A stretch of DNA of 5,610 nt from Bacteroidales bacterium (GCA_017509375.1 JAFWPT010000314.1:1-5610); one strand, 5' to 3'; positions 1-5,610 are shown, numbered from the stretch's first letter. The notes: generated from the letters alone by a model not told the origin. Program-made: numbers and translations.

Positions 1-33
1 GAAGATTTTTTCTTTAACGAGGAAGAATATTAG
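1..33 (+). CDS. 3' end of an unidentified gene (partial)
   Basis: Frame 1 reads EDFFFNEEEY and then stops with TAG at 31-33. The acidic, aromatic tail looks like a plausible protein C-terminus, and a hairpin that could end the transcript begins 35 bases later. Ten residues are too few to identify a family. A second frame stays open a little longer, to a TAA at 50-52, but its peptide (KIFSLTRKNIRGLITG) is less convincing. The choice of frame is an inference and would be settled by the sequence to the left. Confidence 0.35.
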   Translation, partial: EDFFFNEEEY

Positions 34-67
34 GGGCTTAATTACCGGATAATAAGTAAATTAAACG

Positions 68-101
68 CATCGGGTACGGTTTTTACAGACCGTGCCCGAT
101 G
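68..101 (+). terminator. Hairpin, probable transcription terminator
   Basis: CATCGGGTACGGT (68-80) pairs with ACCGTGCCCGATG (89-101) along 13 positions, with one T-G wobble, around an 8-base loop. The hairpin starts 35 bases after the TAG of the left-hand partial gene. No uninterrupted T-run follows on the plus strand, so it is not a textbook intrinsic terminator. On the minus strand the sequence after the stem is T-rich, so it could act in both directions. A structured RNA end that protects against exonucleases is an alternative role. Confidence 0.5.
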
Positions 102-130
102 GCATTTTATGGCATTCTACGGCATTTTAT
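101..130. repeat. Three tandem 10-bp repeats
   Basis: GGCATTTTAT (101-110), GGCATTCTAC (111-120) and GGCATTTTAT (121-130) lie head to tail. The outer copies are identical and the middle one differs at two positions; a further GG at 131-132 begins a fourth unit that does not continue. The period is close to one DNA helical turn. The first copy overlaps the last base of the hairpin at 68-101. The repeat is directly visible; its role, as a binding array or a slippage product, is unknown. Confidence 0.8.
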
Positions 131-199
131 GGAAACGAAAGTTACCGCAATCCCGCAGCAAAGGTGTTCGTGAGTAAAAACTCGTAAAGTTAGAATCGC

Positions 200-229
200 T
201 TTGCATTTTAGAATTTTATTGTAAATTTG
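200..229 (+). promoter_or_regulatory. Bacteroidetes-type promoter for the ATPase gene
   Basis: A -33 element TTTG (200-203) and a -7 element TAAATTTG (222-229) are separated by 18 bases. They match the known Bacteroidetes primary-sigma consensus TTTG / TAnnTTTG at every specified position. Transcription would start near 233-234, leaving a leader of about 22 bases before the ATG at 256. The leader has no clear Shine-Dalgarno sequence, only the A-rich AAAGAAGAAAT, as is usual in this phylum. Confidence 0.65.
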
Positions 230-255
230 CAGTAGATTTCGAATAAAGAAGAAAT

Positions 256-1518
256 ATGGAAGCTTATGTAAAACGGGATATGTATCTTAACCGACTGATT
301 GTCAGGAGGGATAACGGGCAGATTAAAGCAGTTACCGGGCCGAGGCGTTCCGGTAAGTCCTTCCTCTTGGACCCCATATACAAGGATTATCTCGTTTCCA
401 AAGGTGTTCCCGAAGACCACATTATCATCATCTCCTTTGATATCGAGGATGCGGACACTCCTAGAGAACTGCTGGACCGGGAGAAGCTGAAAGAATACCT
501 TTACTCCAGAATCACATCGCAGACTGAGAACTACTATGTCTTCCTTGACGAAATACAGGAGGTCGATGGCTTCGAAAGGGTTGTCAATGGCCTTAATAAG
601 CGTCAGAATGTAGATGTGTATGTCACCGGCAGTAATTCCAAGTTCCTCTCAAGCGAAATCAATACCATTTTCCGCGGGCGCAGCGACGAGGTCAGCATCC
701 TTCCGTTCACTTTCCGTGAATTCTGTCAGAACCGGCAGGAAAGTGTCAATGAACTGTGGAAGGAATATTACACTTATGGTGGCCTTCCCGCACTTAGGAA
801 AATGCCGACGGCGGAGCAGAAGACCACGTATCTCCAGAGATTGTGGAAGAAGACCTATTTGGACGATGTGGTCGAGCGCCATAACGTAGAGAACCGGGAA
901 GCGCTTGAAGCCATAGCCGATGCACTCTGCTCTTCCATCGGCTCCCTCACCAACACGACCCGCATCACCAACACGCTGGAAAGTGTCCGTAAAATCAAGA
1001 TAACCGATGACACCGTTGCAAAGTATATCGGCTATCTGGAAGAGGCCTTCCTGTTTAACGAGGCACGACGCTATAACATCAAAGGCAACAAGTATTACGA
1101 GAACATCAAGAAATACTACTCGATAGATGTCGGCCTAAGAAACGCAAGGCTGAATTACCGTCAATTGGAGCAGTCTCACCTGATGGAGAATATCATTTTC
1201 AATGAACTGTTGTATCGTGGTTATGCGGTAGACGTTGGTGTCGTAGAGCACCGTAAAATGGTCGATGGCAAGTCAGAGTACAAGCAATATGAGGTAGATT
1301 TCATCGCTACTGACGGGAACGATAAATACTATATTCAGTCGGCATACGAGATTGAAAACGAAGAAAAACGTGAGCAGGAACTGAATTCACTCAAACGGAT
1401 TGATGATTTCTTCCAGAAGATTGTCATTGTCAAGGATGACATTATGCCCTACAGGGACAATAACGGAATCCTGTTTACTGGACTGTTTCAGTTCCTCTCC
1501 AACGACAAACTTGCATAA
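256..1518 (+). CDS. AAA_14 ATPase with C-terminal DUF4143 domain
   Basis: This 420-residue protein belongs to the AAA ATPase/DUF4143 family, which is common in Bacteroidetes and has no established physiological role. Visible motifs are the Walker A loop GPRRSGKS (28-35), the Walker B strand YYVFLDEIQ (93-101), a sensor-like TGSNS (124-128) and a possible arginine finger FRGR (139-142). A helical, probably winged-helix segment follows at about 200-280. The C-terminal DUF4143 part is related to PD-(D/E)xK nucleases. It keeps EVDF (346-349), but where an active nuclease would have ExK it reads YIQSA (359-363), so cleavage activity is doubtful. There is no signal peptide or membrane segment, so it should be cytoplasmic. 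Length is normal and the frame intact. The ATG at 256 follows a good promoter. GC content is visibly lower than in the GH3 genes. No partner gene is adjacent. Confidence 0.95.
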   Translation: MEAYVKRDMYLNRLIVRRDNGQIKAVTGPRRSGKSFLLDPIYKDYLVSKGVPEDHIIIISFDIEDADTPRELLDREKLKEYLYSRITSQTENYYVFLDEIQEVDGFERVVNGLNKRQNVDVYVTGSNSKFLSSEINTIFRGRSDEVSILPFTFREFCQNRQESVNELWKEYYTYGGLPALRKMPTAEQKTTYLQRLWKKTYLDDVVERHNVENREALEAIADALCSSIGSLTNTTRITNTLESVRKIKITDDTVAKYIGYLEEAFLFNEARRYNIKGNKYYENIKKYYSIDVGLRNARLNYRQLEQSHLMENIIFNELLYRGYAVDVGVVEHRKMVDGKSEYKQYEVDFIATDGNDKYYIQSAYEIENEEKREQELNSLKRIDDFFQKIVIVKDDIMPYRDNNGILFTGLFQFLSNDKLA

Positions 1519-1586
1519 GACTTCTCGAATTTTACTGTAAAATAACAGCGTTTATCGACAGCTTTCCGGCCCGGTCGGAACGACAT
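1488..1586 (-). other. Questionable 32-codon frame, possible dispersed repeat
   Basis: On the minus strand an ATG at 1586 opens 32 codons beginning MSFRPGRKAVDKRCYFTVKF and ending inside the 3' end of the ATPase gene. The same frame is open further upstream through FITHRRAVLKRDQQEKGM until a TAA at 1593-1595, just before this ATG. I have an unverified impression of having seen very similar peptide strings in small predicted proteins of Bacteroidales, which would fit a dispersed non-coding repeat translated by gene callers better than a real gene. There is no promoter-like sequence or ribosome site. I do not regard it as an established gene. Confidence 0.25.
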
Positions 1587-1728
1587 ATTCCTTTACATGC
1601 CCTTTTCCTGCTGATCTCGCTTAAGAACGGCTCGGCGGTGAGTTATGAATTGTCGGCGCCGAGGTTTGCCGTGTAGAGCAAGCGGCGAACCAAGCGTGGA
1701 CTCCAGTATGAGAAGGGTGGGGCGAGGG
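1519..1728. other. Non-coding stretch between convergent genes
   Basis: These 210 bases separate the ends of the ATPase gene (plus) and the acetyltransferase gene (minus). I see no credible protein gene or tRNA. Structures present are a perfect palindrome at 1529-1543, a short GC-rich hairpin at 1564-1580 (TTCCGGC with GTCGGAA, one wobble, loop of three), and an inverted pair CTCGGCG (1631-1637) / CGCCGAG (1657-1663), whose right arm overlaps the palindrome TCGGCGCCGA (1653-1662). None is followed by a clear T-run, so no terminator can be assigned firmly to either gene. A minus-strand frame running through the region is described separately. Confidence 0.7.
1529..1543. repeat. Perfect 15-bp palindrome after the ATPase gene
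   Basis: ATTTTAC-T-GTAAAAT is an inverted repeat with 7-base arms around a single central base, beginning 11 bases after the ATPase stop codon. The one-base centre makes an RNA hairpin with the full arms impossible, so a protein-binding site is more natural than a terminator. Bases 1527-1541 also match 211-225, next to the ATPase promoter, at 14 of 15 positions. The function is unknown. Confidence 0.6.
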
Positions 1729-2358
1729 TCAGAGTATTTTCTTCAGGCTCCAGCTGCCCATGGTCTTCCCGTTGTATTCAATCTCTTGCTCATCAAAGAC
1801 CTCGTACCCGCGCTTCAGGTAGAAGTCCAGGTTCTTCCGGGAATTGGTGAAGAAGACGATCTGCTTGCCTCCATGCTCTCGCACATGGCCTTCCCAGTAC
1901 TCGATGAACCGTGTTCCGATGCCTGTCCCCTGGAAGGCTGGATCGACGGTCAGTGAGCTGGCATACCAGATGCCTTCGCCGGTCTTCTGATAGTCGTGGC
2001 AGGGCTTTCCGGCTGCAGCATCCATGGCCAGCCAGTCGTCTATCCTTCTCCTGTCACCGGCCTTATAGACCTTCAACCATCCATGCAGGAGATAACGGAA
2101 ATTCGACGGCTTGCGGTAGGAGGGAGGATTGAGCTGTGCAACGGCGGCCAACCTTCCATTCTCCCGGGCGACAAGGTACGTCGCCACGCCGAAATTGGTC
2201 TTGTATTCCCGCCAGATGACAGCAAACTGGACCCGGTTTCGTTCCTCCTTCTCGGGGAACCAGTTGGTGAAATATTCGTAATCATCGAAGGCTCGTGTGG
2301 CGAGTTCTGCAGCCCGGCGGATCTCGCCGCGAGTCATCCTGCCAAATTCCAGTGCCAT
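1729..2358 (-). CDS. GNAT family N-acetyltransferase
   Basis: This 209-residue protein has the layout of a GNAT acetyltransferase, which transfers an acetyl group from acetyl-CoA to an amine. The acetyl-CoA pyrophosphate loop is QGTGIG (143-148), fitting Q/RxxGxG/A, right after the beta-4 strand WYASSLTVDP (131-140). The end of the fold is also typical: VFFTNSRKNLDFYLKRGY (168-185) covers beta-5 and the following helix, and a closing strand lies at about 200-206. The first 130 residues, helical and rich in charged and aromatic residues, would form the substrate side; the substrate cannot be read from sequence. There is no signal peptide, so it is cytoplasmic. The ATG at 2358 lies 19 bases after the stop of the GH3 gene and no separate promoter is seen, so it is probably co-transcribed with it. 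The next ATG, at 2337, is a less likely start because it removes part of the first helix. Confidence 0.92.
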   Translation of the reverse strand: MALEFGRMTRGEIRRAAELATRAFDDYEYFTNWFPEKEERNRVQFAVIWREYKTNFGVATYLVARENGRLAAVAQLNPPSYRKPSNFRYLLHGWLKVYKAGDRRRIDDWLAMDAAAGKPCHDYQKTGEGIWYASSLTVDPAFQGTGIGTRFIEYWEGHVREHGGKQIVFFTNSRKNLDFYLKRGYEVFDEQEIEYNGKTMGSWSLKKIL

Positions 2359-2377
2359 ATAATGAATTCTTATGGTT

Positions 2378-4663
2378 CTACTTGGTGACGCGCACCGTCT
2401 TCCCTTCCGTATCCCGGCTATTGGGGCCGATCATGATTTCAAAATCACCCGGCTCGCAGACCCATTCAAGGTTATGGTTGTAGTAGGAAAGATCCTCCTT
2501 GGTAAGCGTAAAATCCACCTGTGTCGATGCTCCCGGCTCCAGATGGACTTTCCGGAAGCCTTTGAGTTCCTTGACGGGGCGGGTGGAACTGGCGTAGACA
2601 TCGTGGATGTACAGCTGGACAATCTCGTCACCGGCGCAGGACCCCGTGTTGGTCACCGTTACGGAGGCCATCACAGAGCCGTCCATGTGCATTTCAGAAG
2701 TGCTCAGGCGCAAATCAGAATAGGTAAACGAGGTATAGCTGAGCCCGTAGCCAAAGGGATACAGCGGAGCATTGATTTCGTCGATATAGCAACTCACAAA
2801 CTTCTTATAATCAGCCGTATCCGGGTGCGGGCGACCGGTGTTCTTATGGTTGTAGTAAAGCGGCAGTTGTCCCACGCTGCGCGGGAAAGTGGTAGTGAGT
2901 TTGGCCGACGGGTTCGCTTTGCCGAAGAGCACGTCCGCCACGGCATGACCGCCCTCAGTGCCAGGGCTCCAGACGTTTAGGATGGCGTCCATTGCTTCGT
3001 CTTCCCAGACCAACGTGAGCGGACGTCCTGTCACAAGGACCATCACTATGGGTTTTCCGGTGGCTTTCAGGGCCCGGAGCAGTTCTACCTGCGCATCCGG
3101 CAGGGAGATGTCCGTGCGTGAAGAACCCTCGCCGTTGAGGTTGGGCACCTCGCCGACACACGCCACCACGACATCGGAGCGGCGGGCCTTGGCCACGGCA
3201 TCGGCAATGAGCGCTTCCTGGCTCACAGGATGCACGGGCGGCACCTGGAAACCGGGCACAAAGGCCTTGTACAGCCCGTAGCGAACGTTTTCTTCCAGAT
3301 GGGCGTCCTTGAAAAGCCAGGAGCCTTCGGCGTAAGAAGCATCGGCCACTTCCAAAATCCCTTGCCAGAGGGTAACGCTCTCGTTCCGGTGGGAGGAAAT
3401 GGCCCAGGTGCCGGTCATGGCCATTGCGTCCTTGGCGAGCGGTCCCACGACGGCTACTTTGGCTGATGGCGAAAGTGGCAATACGCCATTATTCTTCAGG
3501 AGCACCTGGCATTCGCGGGCCATTTCGCGGGCGGCGGTGCGGTTCTCTTCCGAGTAAACTTCGGCTGCATAACGCTCCTTGGAAAAATAGCGGAACGGGT
3601 CCTCAAACAGCCCCAGCTTGTATTTTGCCTCCAGGATACGGCGGCAGGCGCGGTCGATATCGGCCCTGGTGATGCGGCCCTCTTCCAAAGATTTTTTGAG
3701 TGTGCCTATGTATCCGTCGCTATTCATGTCCATATCCAGCCCCGCTTGGAGGGACAGAGCCGATACTTCCTGCAAATCTCCAATTCCGTGGTTCACTTCC
3801 TCGGCAATGGCGGTGGCATCTGAGACTATAAAGCCGTCGAATCCCCAGGAATCTCGGAGCACATCCTGCATCAGCCAGCGGTTCATGGAGGCAGGGATCC
3901 CCTCGAATTCATTGAAGGACGACATATAGCTGGCAGCGCCGGCCTCGGCCGCAGCTTTGTAGGGAGCCATATACCCGTTCATGGCCTCCTGGCGGCTCAG
4001 GAATACGGAGTTGTAATCCCGCCCTGCCAGTGCTCCGCCGTAGAGGGCGTAATGCTTGACGCAGGCAAGGACTTCGTCGGTGCCGTAGTTGGTGTCATGT
4101 CCTTGGTAGCCATAAATATAGGCTTTGGCCAGTTCTCCACCCAGATAGGGGTCTTCCCCGCCTCCTTCTACAATGCGGCCCCAACGGGCATCCCGGCAAA
4201 TGTCCACCATGGGACTGAACACCCAGTTGATACCCGTTGCAGCAGCTTCCTTGGCCGATATCCGGGCCATCCGCTCCACAAGAGAAGGATCCCAGGATGT
4301 GGAGAGCGCCAGCGGGACGGGAAAAACGGTCTCATGGCCATGGATCACGTCCATCCCGAAGATGAGCGGAATGCCGGCACCGGAAGAAAGGGCTATTTCC
4401 TGGCACTGCCTGAGCAGTTCCGGATTTCCAGACCCGTAAATGCCTCCTAGAAGCCCCTGCCTGAGGAGTTTGGCATTCTCATCTTCTTCCGTCACTCTCT
4501 CAGCCGATATGAAGCCGGGCGCGGAGTGAAGGTTGAGTTGGCCGATCTTCTGCTCCAGTGTCATCCTGGACATCAGGCCATCAATGTATTTGTCCATGCC
4601 GGACTTGGGGGTGCAGGCCGCCACGAAAAGGACGGCTGCGATAGTTATTGTCTTCATGTTCAT
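2378..4663 (-). CDS. bglX: GH3 beta-glucosidase, BglX-like lipoprotein
   Basis: This 761-residue family 3 glycoside hydrolase should release non-reducing-end sugars, probably beta-glucosyl, from oligosaccharides. From the ATG at 4663, residues 1-17 are a short lipoprotein signal with lipobox VAAC; Cys17 would be lipidated. No acidic run follows Cys17, so periplasmic rather than surface exposure is more likely. The TIM-barrel part (about 25-350) holds DVIHGHETVFP (105-115), WGRIVEGGGEDP (161-172), VKHY (202-205) and VSDATAI (280-286), with Asp282 the likely nucleophile. The alpha/beta sandwich (about 385-610) has GEGSSRTDI (511-519), where Glu512 is the candidate acid/base, then PGTEGG and FPRSVGQLPLYYNHKNTGRP, typical of BglX. 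A fibronectin III-like domain (about 645-750) ends the protein. Length matches the family. A longer form starting at TTG 4681 is unlikely because that codon lies upstream of the promoter's -7 element. ATG 4657, two codons in, is an equally possible start. The true substrate (glucoside, xyloside or other) is not certain. Confidence 0.95.
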   Translation of the reverse strand: MNMKTITIAAVLFVAACTPKSGMDKYIDGLMSRMTLEQKIGQLNLHSAPGFISAERVTEEDENAKLLRQGLLGGIYGSGNPELLRQCQEIALSSGAGIPLIFGMDVIHGHETVFPVPLALSTSWDPSLVERMARISAKEAAATGINWVFSPMVDICRDARWGRIVEGGGEDPYLGGELAKAYIYGYQGHDTNYGTDEVLACVKHYALYGGALAGRDYNSVFLSRQEAMNGYMAPYKAAAEAGAASYMSSFNEFEGIPASMNRWLMQDVLRDSWGFDGFIVSDATAIAEEVNHGIGDLQEVSALSLQAGLDMDMNSDGYIGTLKKSLEEGRITRADIDRACRRILEAKYKLGLFEDPFRYFSKERYAAEVYSEENRTAAREMARECQVLLKNNGVLPLSPSAKVAVVGPLAKDAMAMTGTWAISSHRNESVTLWQGILEVADASYAEGSWLFKDAHLEENVRYGLYKAFVPGFQVPPVHPVSQEALIADAVAKARRSDVVVACVGEVPNLNGEGSSRTDISLPDAQVELLRALKATGKPIVMVLVTGRPLTLVWEDEAMDAILNVWSPGTEGGHAVADVLFGKANPSAKLTTTFPRSVGQLPLYYNHKNTGRPHPDTADYKKFVSCYIDEINAPLYPFGYGLSYTSFTYSDLRLSTSEMHMDGSVMASVTVTNTGSCAGDEIVQLYIHDVYASSTRPVKELKGFRKVHLEPGASTQVDFTLTKEDLSYYNHNLEWVCEPGDFEIMIGPNSRDTEGKTVRVTK

Positions 4664-4667
4664 GGAA

Positions 4668-4697
4668 CAAAGATAATCCAATTAAATAAGGTACAAA
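4668..4697 (-). promoter_or_regulatory. Bacteroidetes-type promoter for the BglX-like gene
   Basis: Reading leftward, TTTG (4697-4694) and TATCTTTG (4675-4668) are separated by 18 bases, the same spacing as in the promoter at 200-229, and match TTTG / TAnnTTTG fully. Transcription would begin near 4664, almost at the ATG of 4663. The mRNA would be leaderless for that ATG, or carry a leader of six or seven bases for the ATG at 4657. This placement also rules out a start at TTG 4681 for this transcript. The direct repeats at 4703-4740 lie just upstream. Confidence 0.6.
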
Positions 4698-4702
4698 AGC
4701 TT

Positions 4703-4740
4703 GCCGGAACACTTTGAACAAATCGTCGGAAAGATTGAAC
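4703..4740. promoter_or_regulatory. Direct-repeat pair, candidate operator
   Basis: GCCGGAACACTTTGAAC (4703-4719) and GTCGGAAAGATTGAAC (4725-4740) share the pattern GYCGGAA-N3/4-TTGAAC. The units start 22 bases apart, about two helical turns. They begin six bases upstream of the -33 element of the leftward promoter, where activators usually bind, and lie ahead of the rightward GH3 gene. A tandem site for a regulator controlling one or both GH3 genes is inferred; no regulator gene is present in the window. Confidence 0.4.
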
Positions 4741-4746
4741 GGACGG

Positions 4747-4779
4747 TTTATCCGACGGGGAAAAAACGGAAGATATTTG
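4747..4779 (+). promoter_or_regulatory. Weak promoter candidate for the second GH3 gene
   Basis: GATATTTG (4772-4779) fits the -7 consensus TAnnTTTG except for its first base. TTTA (4747-4750) could serve as a degenerate -33 element, with a 21-base spacer. The start would be near 4784, giving a leader of about 18 bases before the ATG at 4802. The match is clearly poorer than for the other two promoters, which could mean that it needs an activator. Confidence 0.3.
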
Positions 4780-4801
4780 CACCGTAAAAAACCGCATACG
4801 C

Positions 4802-5610
4802 ATGAAACGATTGACAACCATCCTGCTGAGTGCCGCCGTGTCTGTTACGGCGCTGGCCCAGCCGCAACTCTCGGAAAAGAACATTGATAAAGTACTGAAG
4901 GCGATGACGCTGGAGGAGAAAGCCCAGCTTCTGGTGGGCTCTATCGAGGGAATGAATTACACGGGTGTCCCTCTGCCGCCTACGGGTAATGAGGCCGGTT
5001 ATCAGCGTGTTCCCGGAGCCGCCGGACAGACAAATACCATTCCCCGTCTGGGCATACCGCCCACCGTGGTGGCCGATGGTCCTGCGGTACTGAGAATCAC
5101 GCCCCACCGCTCCGGGGACGAAAGGGATTACTATTGCACGGGATTCCCCGTGGAAATCCTCCTTGCATCCAGTTGGGATACGGATGTTTTGTATGAAGTA
5201 GGGTGCGCCATGGGCGAAGAGATCCGGGAGTATGGTGTGGATGTGATCCTTGGTCCCGCCACCAATATCATGCGCAACCCCCTATGCGGCCGTAATTTCG
5301 AATACTACAGCGAGGATCCCGTTCTGGCCGGGAAGATGACCTCCGCCATGGTGAGGGGTGTCCAGTCTCAGGGCGTAGGCACTTCTGTAAAACACTTTGC
5401 CGCCAACAATCAGGAGACCAACCGGAGTGAGAACGATTCCCGCGTTAGTCAGCGCGCTCTCAGGGAAATCTACCTGAAACCTTTTGAAATTGCTGTCAAG
5501 GAGGCGCAGCCCTGGACCATCATGTCTTCCTATAACAAGGTCAACGGGGAGTATTCCCAGTCCAATCACGATTTGCTTACGAAGGTTCTCAGGGAAGACT
5601 GGGGATTCAA
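4802..5610 (+). CDS. GH3 glycoside hydrolase, secreted (5' part, runs off window)
   Basis: The ATG at 4802 opens a frame that continues past the right edge; 269 residues are visible, about a third of a typical protein of this kind. Residues 1-19 form a signal peptide for ordinary secretion ([19 protein letters not shown], cut before Gln20), with no lipobox, so the enzyme should be soluble in the periplasm or outside the cell. The GH3 barrel begins with a helix at [11 protein letters not shown] (34-44). It shows [10 protein letters not shown] (90-99), [11 protein letters not shown] (163-173), [14 protein letters not shown] (195-208) and [10 protein letters not shown] (240-249). These are the sugar-binding segments of beta-glucosidase-type GH3 enzymes of Bacteroidetes. 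The nucleophile Asp is expected shortly after the edge. The usual DGPAGLR segment reads DGPAVLR here. It belongs to a different subgroup from the leftward BglX-like enzyme and is divergently arranged with it. Its C-terminal domains and exact sugar specificity cannot be judged. Confidence 0.93.
   Translation, partial: MKRLTTILLSAAVSVTALAQPQLSEKNIDKVLKAMTLEEKAQLLVGSIEGMNYTGVPLPPTGNEAGYQRVPGAAGQTNTIPRLGIPPTVVADGPAVLRITPHRSGDERDYYCTGFPVEILLASSWDTDVLYEVGCAMGEEIREYGVDVILGPATNIMRNPLCGRNFEYYSEDPVLAGKMTSAMVRGVQSQGVGTSVKHFAANNQETNRSENDSRVSQRALREIYLKPFEIAVKEAQPWTIMSSYNKVNGEYSQSNHDLLTKVLREDWGF

Noticed and set aside
172..183. Short inverted repeat GAGT-AAAA-ACTC upstream of the ATPase promoter
   Set aside because: A four-base stem is too short to be meaningful and is expected by chance.
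159..409. Identical 11-mer CAAAGGTGTTC at 159-169 and 399-409
   Set aside because: A few 11-base repeats are expected by chance in a window of this length. One copy is inside coding sequence and the other has no special position.
1564..1580. GC-rich hairpin as terminator of the ATPase or acetyltransferase gene
   Set aside because: The stem is seven pairs with a wobble, and no T-run follows it on either strand, so a terminator call is not supported.
1996..2388. Plus-strand open frame of 130 codons
   Set aside because: It lies opposite the acetyltransferase gene, has no recognisable motifs or promoter, and the minus-strand protein has clear GNAT motifs.
2372..2980. Plus-strand open frame of 202 codons
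   Set aside because: It is antisense to the 3' part of the BglX-like gene, whose domains there (sandwich and fibronectin III-like) are well conserved. It shows no family features.
4664..4681. N-terminal extension of the BglX-like protein starting at TTG 4681
   Set aside because: It begins with TTG, not ATG, adds six residues in front of a complete lipoprotein signal, and lies upstream of the promoter's -7 element. The ATG at 4663 or 4657 is better.
4748..5107. Minus-strand open frame of 119 codons
   Set aside because: It overlaps the divergent control region and the start of the secreted GH3 gene; the plus-strand frame has a signal peptide and GH3 motifs. The composition is typical of an antisense shadow.
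5282..5569. Minus-strand open frame of 95 codons
   Set aside because: It is antisense to conserved GH3 motifs (GRNFE, KHF) on the plus strand and has no supporting signals.

Overview
The window looks like chromosomal DNA from a member of the Bacteroidales (Bacteroides, Prevotella, Alistipes or a relative). Two promoters match the Bacteroidetes sigma-factor pattern TTTG-N18-TAnnTTTG exactly. The start codons lack a Shine-Dalgarno sequence. The genes are two family 3 glycoside hydrolases of the type common in gut Bacteroidetes and an AAA ATPase/DUF4143 protein of the kind this group carries in many copies. A species cannot be named from the sequence.

Layout. Positions 1-33 are probably the last ten codons of a gene that enters from the left. 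A hairpin (68-101), a triple 10-bp repeat (101-130) and a good promoter (200-229) follow. A complete ATPase/DUF4143 gene runs rightward from 256 to 1518. Positions 1519-1728 hold no convincing gene, but they contain a perfect 15-bp palindrome and a stop-interrupted minus-strand frame that may be a dispersed repeat. From 1729 to 4663 two genes read leftward: a GNAT acetyltransferase and, 19 bp upstream of it, a BglX-like GH3 lipoprotein; they probably form one transcript. Between 4664 and 4801 lies a divergent control region with a strong leftward promoter, a weak rightward promoter and a pair of direct repeats that resemble an operator. From 4802 to the right edge is the first part of a second, different GH3 enzyme with an ordinary secretion signal.

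How the genes fit together. The two divergent GH3 enzymes share one control region. One is predicted to be membrane-anchored and the other soluble in the periplasm, which suggests coordinated trimming of beta-linked glucosides or oligosaccharides. No SusC/SusD pair, sensor or transporter lies in the window, so calling it a polysaccharide utilisation locus would go beyond the evidence. The ATPase gene has a visibly lower GC content than the GH3 genes, sits between structured non-coding stretches and has no functional link to the sugar enzymes; it looks like a separate accessory gene. I found no CRISPR array, insertion sequence, rRNA or tRNA, and no strong evidence for a wholly new system. The best leads are the direct-repeat operator candidate, the near-leaderless lipoprotein transcript and the non-coding element after the ATPase.
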